Both the position numbers and the translations under genes were made by a program. The notes beneath the pieces were generated by a model. That model had not been told where the DNA came from and ran no database searches. It worked only from the letters and a program-made list of their open reading frames with translations. A stretch of 64,000 bases of DNA from Candidatus Sulfopaludibacter sp. SbA3 (GTDB lineage: Bacteria; Acidobacteriota; Vicinamibacteria; Vicinamibacterales; UBA2999), in the NCBI GenBank assembly GCA_945903265.1, contig CAMDNQ010000008.1, positions 89,013 to 153,012 of the forward strand, in the 5' to 3' direction. Each line of letters starts with the position of its first letter. Within the stretch, counting starts at the first letter, position 1. Positions 60,832-64,000 of this stretch are shown here, piece after piece.

Positions 60832-61652
60832 ATATCCGAGCGTCGCTCCAGAGTCACCAGCGCCACTTCCGGCGGACAGTTGATGCGAACCGGGACGTAG
60901 ACCGTTCCAATCCCACGGCTCACGAAGATCGACGTGTCATCCCTCTGGCCTAACCCGGCGAGGACCGGAAACGTCCGCCTCGCGACGGCGCCAAAACCGG
61001 GAATGACCACCTGGCCTCCATGGGTGTGGCCCGACAGCACGGCGGGCACGCCGAGGCTCGACGCTTCGACGAGGCGCCGCGGGTCATGCGCGAGCAGGAG
61101 CACCGTATCGGTGCTGTTCCGCAGCACGCGTGCGACATCCTGCGGCCGCCGCGTCCAGAAACGCAGTCCGGCGAGTTCAAGGCGCTCGCCTCGAATCTCC
61201 AGCCGTGTCCGTGCGTCTTTCAGCACGTCGATATGCTGCGTCTCGAGCGCCGCCGCCATATCCCGGTCGTCGTCATGATTCCCGAGGATGGCAAACACCC
61301 CGTGCGGCGCTTTCAACGGTGCCAGTAATTCGGCAACCGGTCCCACAAACGCTCTATCGCCGAACGTCACGTAATCGCCGCCCAGAACGATGACGTCGGG
61401 ATTCTGCGCCAGCGCCAGGTTCACGGCAGCCGTCACGTCGTCCGCGGGCACCGTGCTGCTGTGATGAATGTCTGTGAGAAACGCGATGCGGAGTCCGTCC
61501 AGGGCAGGCGCAAGCCCCGACACGGGCAACAGCGCGCGCGTGATCCCTATCTGATGGCGCTCGTAGGCAGCCCCGTACGTCGCCGTGCCGGTCAGAGCCC
61601 CGACACCGGTGGCGAGCAGTCCTTTGATGACGGCGCGGCGGCTGAGCACCAT
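60828..61652 (-). CDS. Metallophosphoesterase with Tat-type signal
   Basis: 274 aa YkuE/YaeI-like calcineurin phosphoesterase. The N terminus has the twin-arginine pattern LSRRAVIKG followed by a weakly hydrophobic stretch, so folded export or membrane anchoring is likely. Metal ligands appear as FLTDIHHSS, LGGDYVTFGD, ILGNHDDD and LSGHTHGGQVVIP, the full set. Relatives cleave UDP-diacylglucosamine or other membrane-linked phosphoesters, but the substrate here is unknown. ATG 61652 has TATAAA 8 nt upstream and no Shine-Dalgarno. Confidence 0.92.
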   Translation of the reverse strand: MVLSRRAVIKGLLATGVGALTGTATYGAAYERHQIGITRALLPVSGLAPALDGLRIAFLTDIHHSSTVPADDVTAAVNLALAQNPDVIVLGGDYVTFGDRAFVGPVAELLAPLKAPHGVFAILGNHDDDRDMAAALETQHIDVLKDARTRLEIRGERLELAGLRFWTRRPQDVARVLRNSTDTVLLLAHDPRRLVEASSLGVPAVLSGHTHGGQVVIPGFGAVARRTFPVLAGLGQRDDTSIFVSRGIGTVYVPVRINCPPEVALVTLERRSDI

Positions 61653-61660
61653 AGCGCCGG

Positions 61661-61668
61661 TTTATAGT
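61661..61668. promoter_or_regulatory. Overlapping divergent -10 boxes between the phosphoesterase gene and tyrS
   Basis: The 24-bp gap between the two start codons holds TTTATAGT. Plus-strand TATAGT (61663-61668) lies 8 nt before tyrS; minus-strand TATAAA (61666-61661) lies 8 nt before the phosphoesterase. Both genes would have leaderless mRNAs. Confidence 0.55.
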
Positions 61669-61676
61669 AGCGGCTG

Positions 61677-62942
61677 ATGGACCTCTATGGCGAGTTCGAG
61701 TGGCGCGGCCTCGTGCATGACGCCACAGAGGGAGCGCGCGAGGCGCTGGGGCAGGGCCAGGTCACCGGCTACATCGGCTTCGACCCGACTGCTCCGAGTC
61801 TGCACGTAGGCTCGTTGCTCGTCATGACCGCCCTGGCGCACATGCAGCGCTGCGGCCACGCTCCGATCGCGGTTGTGGGTGGCGGCACCGGGCTGATCGG
61901 GGACCCGAGCGGCAAGACCGTTGAACGTCAGCTGCTGACGGGTGAAAAAGTCGAAGAAAACGTCGCAGGTATTCGCGCGCAGCTCGCACGGTTCCTTGAT
62001 TTCGACAGCACTACCGCGCCGGCCCGCCTTGTCAACAACGCGGAGTGGCTGAACAAGATCACCGCGATCGACTTCATGCGTGACATTGGGAAGCACTTCT
62101 CGGTCAACGCGATGCTGGCCAAGGATTCCGTCAAGAGAAGGCTCGAGAGCGAAGACGGCATCACCTATACGGAATTCAGTTACTCGCTCCTGCAGGCCTA
62201 CGATTTTCTCGAGCTCTTTGATCGCTTCAACTGCACTCTTCAAATGGGCGGCAGCGATCAGTGGGGGAACATCACGGTCGGCATGGACCTCATTCGCCGA
62301 GTGAGAGGGGCGAAGGTGCACGGCCTCGTGCTCCCGCTGATTACGACGGCATCAGGCACAAAGTTCGGCAAGACCGAAAGCGGCACGATCTGGCTCGATC
62401 CGGCGTTGACGAAGCCGTACGAGTTCTACCAGTTCTGGCTGAACACGCATGACCGCGACGCGGTCAAGTATCTGAAGTTCTTCACGTTTCTCCATCGCCC
62501 GGAAATCGAAGAACTCGAGCGGATGACGGTTCGCGAGCCGGAGCGGCGCCATGCCCAGCGTAAGCTCGCGCATGAAGTAACCCGTCTCGTTCACGGAGCG
62601 GAGGCGGTACGGGACGCCGAAGTCGCGGGACAGAAGCTGTTCGGCGGATCCCTCGCGACGATGTCGGTCGCCGACTTGCTGCAGGTCTTTCCGAATGTCC
62701 CATCGACGACGGCTGACTATGTCGACGCGGGCTGGCCCATCGTAGAGTTCCTGGCGACGTCCGGAGTAGTGACTTCAAAAAGCGAGGCGACACGGCTCAT
62801 CCGAGGCGGCGGCATCTATATCAACGACGAGCGCGTGACTGATGAGAAGTTTCGGCTGCTGCCGGTACACGCAATTCAAGGTCAGCTGTTCGTCGTCCGA
62901 AAAGGTAAGAAGGACAACTACCTGGTCAGGCTGGTTCGTTAA
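61677..62942 (+). CDS. tyrS: Tyrosyl-tRNA synthetase
   Basis: Charges tRNA-Tyr. 421 aa class I enzyme. The HIGH-like motif is PTAPSLHVGSLL, the tyrosine pocket includes YSLLQAYDF and QMGGSDQWGNIT, the KMSKS-like loop is KFGKTESG, and an S4 RNA-binding domain closes the protein (TRLIRGGGIYINDERV). The ATG at 61677 lacks a Shine-Dalgarno but has TATAGT 8 nt upstream. The rRNA promoters follow. Confidence 0.97.
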   Translation: MDLYGEFEWRGLVHDATEGAREALGQGQVTGYIGFDPTAPSLHVGSLLVMTALAHMQRCGHAPIAVVGGGTGLIGDPSGKTVERQLLTGEKVEENVAGIRAQLARFLDFDSTTAPARLVNNAEWLNKITAIDFMRDIGKHFSVNAMLAKDSVKRRLESEDGITYTEFSYSLLQAYDFLELFDRFNCTLQMGGSDQWGNITVGMDLIRRVRGAKVHGLVLPLITTASGTKFGKTESGTIWLDPALTKPYEFYQFWLNTHDRDAVKYLKFFTFLHRPEIEELERMTVREPERRHAQRKLAHEVTRLVHGAEAVRDAEVAGQKLFGGSLATMSVADLLQVFPNVPSTTADYVDAGWPIVEFLATSGVVTSKSEATRLIRGGGIYINDERVTDEKFRLLPVHAIQGQLFVVRKGKKDNYLVRLVR

Positions 62943-62954
62943 CAGGTGGCCGGG

Positions 62955-62983
62955 TTGACATCGACGGCGCGGCCACATACTCT
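62955..62983 (+). promoter_or_regulatory. rRNA promoter 1
   Basis: TTGACA (62955-62960), 17 nt, TACTCT (62978-62983), with the shared downstream sequence CTTAGAAGGTTC (62982-62993) covering the expected start site. Confidence 0.75.
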
Positions 62984-63149
62984 TAGAAGGTTCGCCTGAC
63001 GGACGCCAGTCCGGCAGTGGCAGATCGGTCTCGACAGCACGTCGGTCCCCGATATCTCCACACGCAACCTCGAACGGCGCTAAGACGTTCAGAGCCACGC
63101 AGGTAGACGACCTATTTGGCATTCTGCTCCCTACCCATCGAAAAATGGG

Positions 63150-63178
63150 TTGACAGAGGCAGAAGCCGATAGTAACCT
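63150..63178 (+). promoter_or_regulatory. rRNA promoter 2
   Basis: TTGACA (63150-63155), 17 nt, TAACCT (63173-63178), with the same downstream sequence CTTAGAAGGTTC (63177-63188) as promoter 1. Confidence 0.78.
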
Positions 63179-63259
63179 TAGAAGGTTCCCCTAAAACCGG
63201 CTGAGACGCCGATCGGAGGGGACCGCCGATGAGGCCGCAAGGCGGATTCGACGCATCCG

Positions 63260-63275
63260 GTTCTTTGAAAACTAG
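63260..63275 (+). promoter_or_regulatory. boxA antitermination element
   Basis: GTTCTTTGAAAACTAG matches the boxA found in rRNA leaders of many bacteria (NusB/S10 binding) and lies between promoter 2 and the 16S gene. Confidence 0.6.
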
Positions 63276-63565
63276 ATAGGACGTACAAGCACAACGAAGT
63301 CAGCTGAAGTCCCGTAGCCGAAAGGTGAAGGGATGGAAGCGGACCCGTCAAATGTCAGCTTCGTCCGATGCATTCGGCTGAAGTCCCGCAATAAGGGGCG
63401 GACGCTGGGGCAATCGGACAACGGCTCCGGAGAAACCCCGCAAGGGACGAAATCGGAGCTGCGTAAAGTACTACAACAACGCAGAGCCATGAATTCAACA
63501 GGCGCTCGCGTTATTGAGTTGCTCCCGTCATAGCGCTGCAAGGCGCAAAAGCGGGACAGCGTCTT

Positions 63566-64000
<435 letters not shown>

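Larger units (their letters stand above)
62943..63565 (+). other. rRNA operon promoter and leader region, no protein gene
   Basis: 623 bp between tyrS and 16S rRNA. It holds two tandem promoters (62955-62983 and 63150-63178), a boxA-like element (63260-63275), a 12-nt direct repeat GCTGAAGTCCCG (63303-63314 and 63377-63388), a nested hairpin around 63353-63381 and a second boxA-like TCTTTAACA directly before the 16S gene (63562-63570). I see no tRNA and no credible protein gene. Confidence 0.75.

Noticed and set aside
63333..63533. Small plus-strand open frame in the rRNA leader
   Set aside because: It lies between boxA and 16S, with no Shine-Dalgarno and no coding bias; untranslated leader is the simpler reading.

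Overview
The window comes from a GC-rich bacterium, most likely an acidobacterium of the Vicinamibacteria/subdivision 6 type. The evidence is the 5' part of a 16S rRNA gene at the right end, with an acidobacterial look read by eye, plus a VWFA-related secreted protein of the kind common in that phylum and codon use strongly biased to G/C at third positions. Coding density is very high. Genes often overlap by 1-4 bp (ATGA, TGATG, TAATG), and no insertion sequence, phage, tRNA or CRISPR array was seen. Nearly all of it is chromosomal housekeeping DNA.

Layout. 1-15 kb: glnS (cut by the window edge), rmuC, an M23 peptidase lipoprotein, DUF1015, serC, pcnB, polA, and a run of envelope proteins (BON, ZIP transporter, VWA, Ig-like lipoprotein). 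15-27 kb: inositol-phosphate synthase and a secreted G8/beta-helix protein, a degenerate GGDEF protein, a PilB-type ATPase with fused zinc ribbons followed by a J-domain protein and an ABC ATPase, then a methylmalonyl-CoA mutase catalytic subunit in one overlapping unit with two Opp/Dpp ATPases. 27-40 kb: a metallophosphoesterase, gpmA-eno, glgC, two secreted/outer-membrane proteins, and a membrane histidine kinase with its NtrC-type sigma-54 activator. 39-46 kb (minus strand): a compact seven-gene unit (STAS, UbiA-family prenyl-phosphate transferase, DUF362, Arg-rich coiled-coil protein, two glycosyltransferases, methyltransferase) that looks like an envelope-glycan locus. 46-63 kb: rpsU and a zinc-ribbon gene, purD-mtaB, rlmN, and a purine operon (M16 peptidase-purB-purS-purQ-purL-purF-HEAT protein-purM-purN), then a Tat-type phosphoesterase and tyrS. 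63-64 kb: the rRNA leader and 16S rRNA start.

How the genes work together. purD plus the operon purB-S-Q-L-F-M-N supplies most of de novo IMP/AMP synthesis. gpmA-eno is lower glycolysis and glgC is the entry to glycogen. The inositol-phosphate synthase and the UbiA-family enzyme hint at inositol- or pentose-based envelope lipids.

Regulatory signals. Many genes have a TANNNT -10 box only 6-9 nt before the start codon and no Shine-Dalgarno sequence, which suggests frequent leaderless mRNAs; others (BON, G8, purS and more) have clear Shine-Dalgarno sequences. A good match to a sigma-54 promoter precedes the BON gene. Two tandem rRNA promoters share a 12-nt downstream element. No wholly new system is proven here. 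The best candidates for a second look are the 39-46 kb glycan unit, the mutase-Opp ATPase unit, the structured leader at 26.7 kb and the leaderless-promoter pattern.
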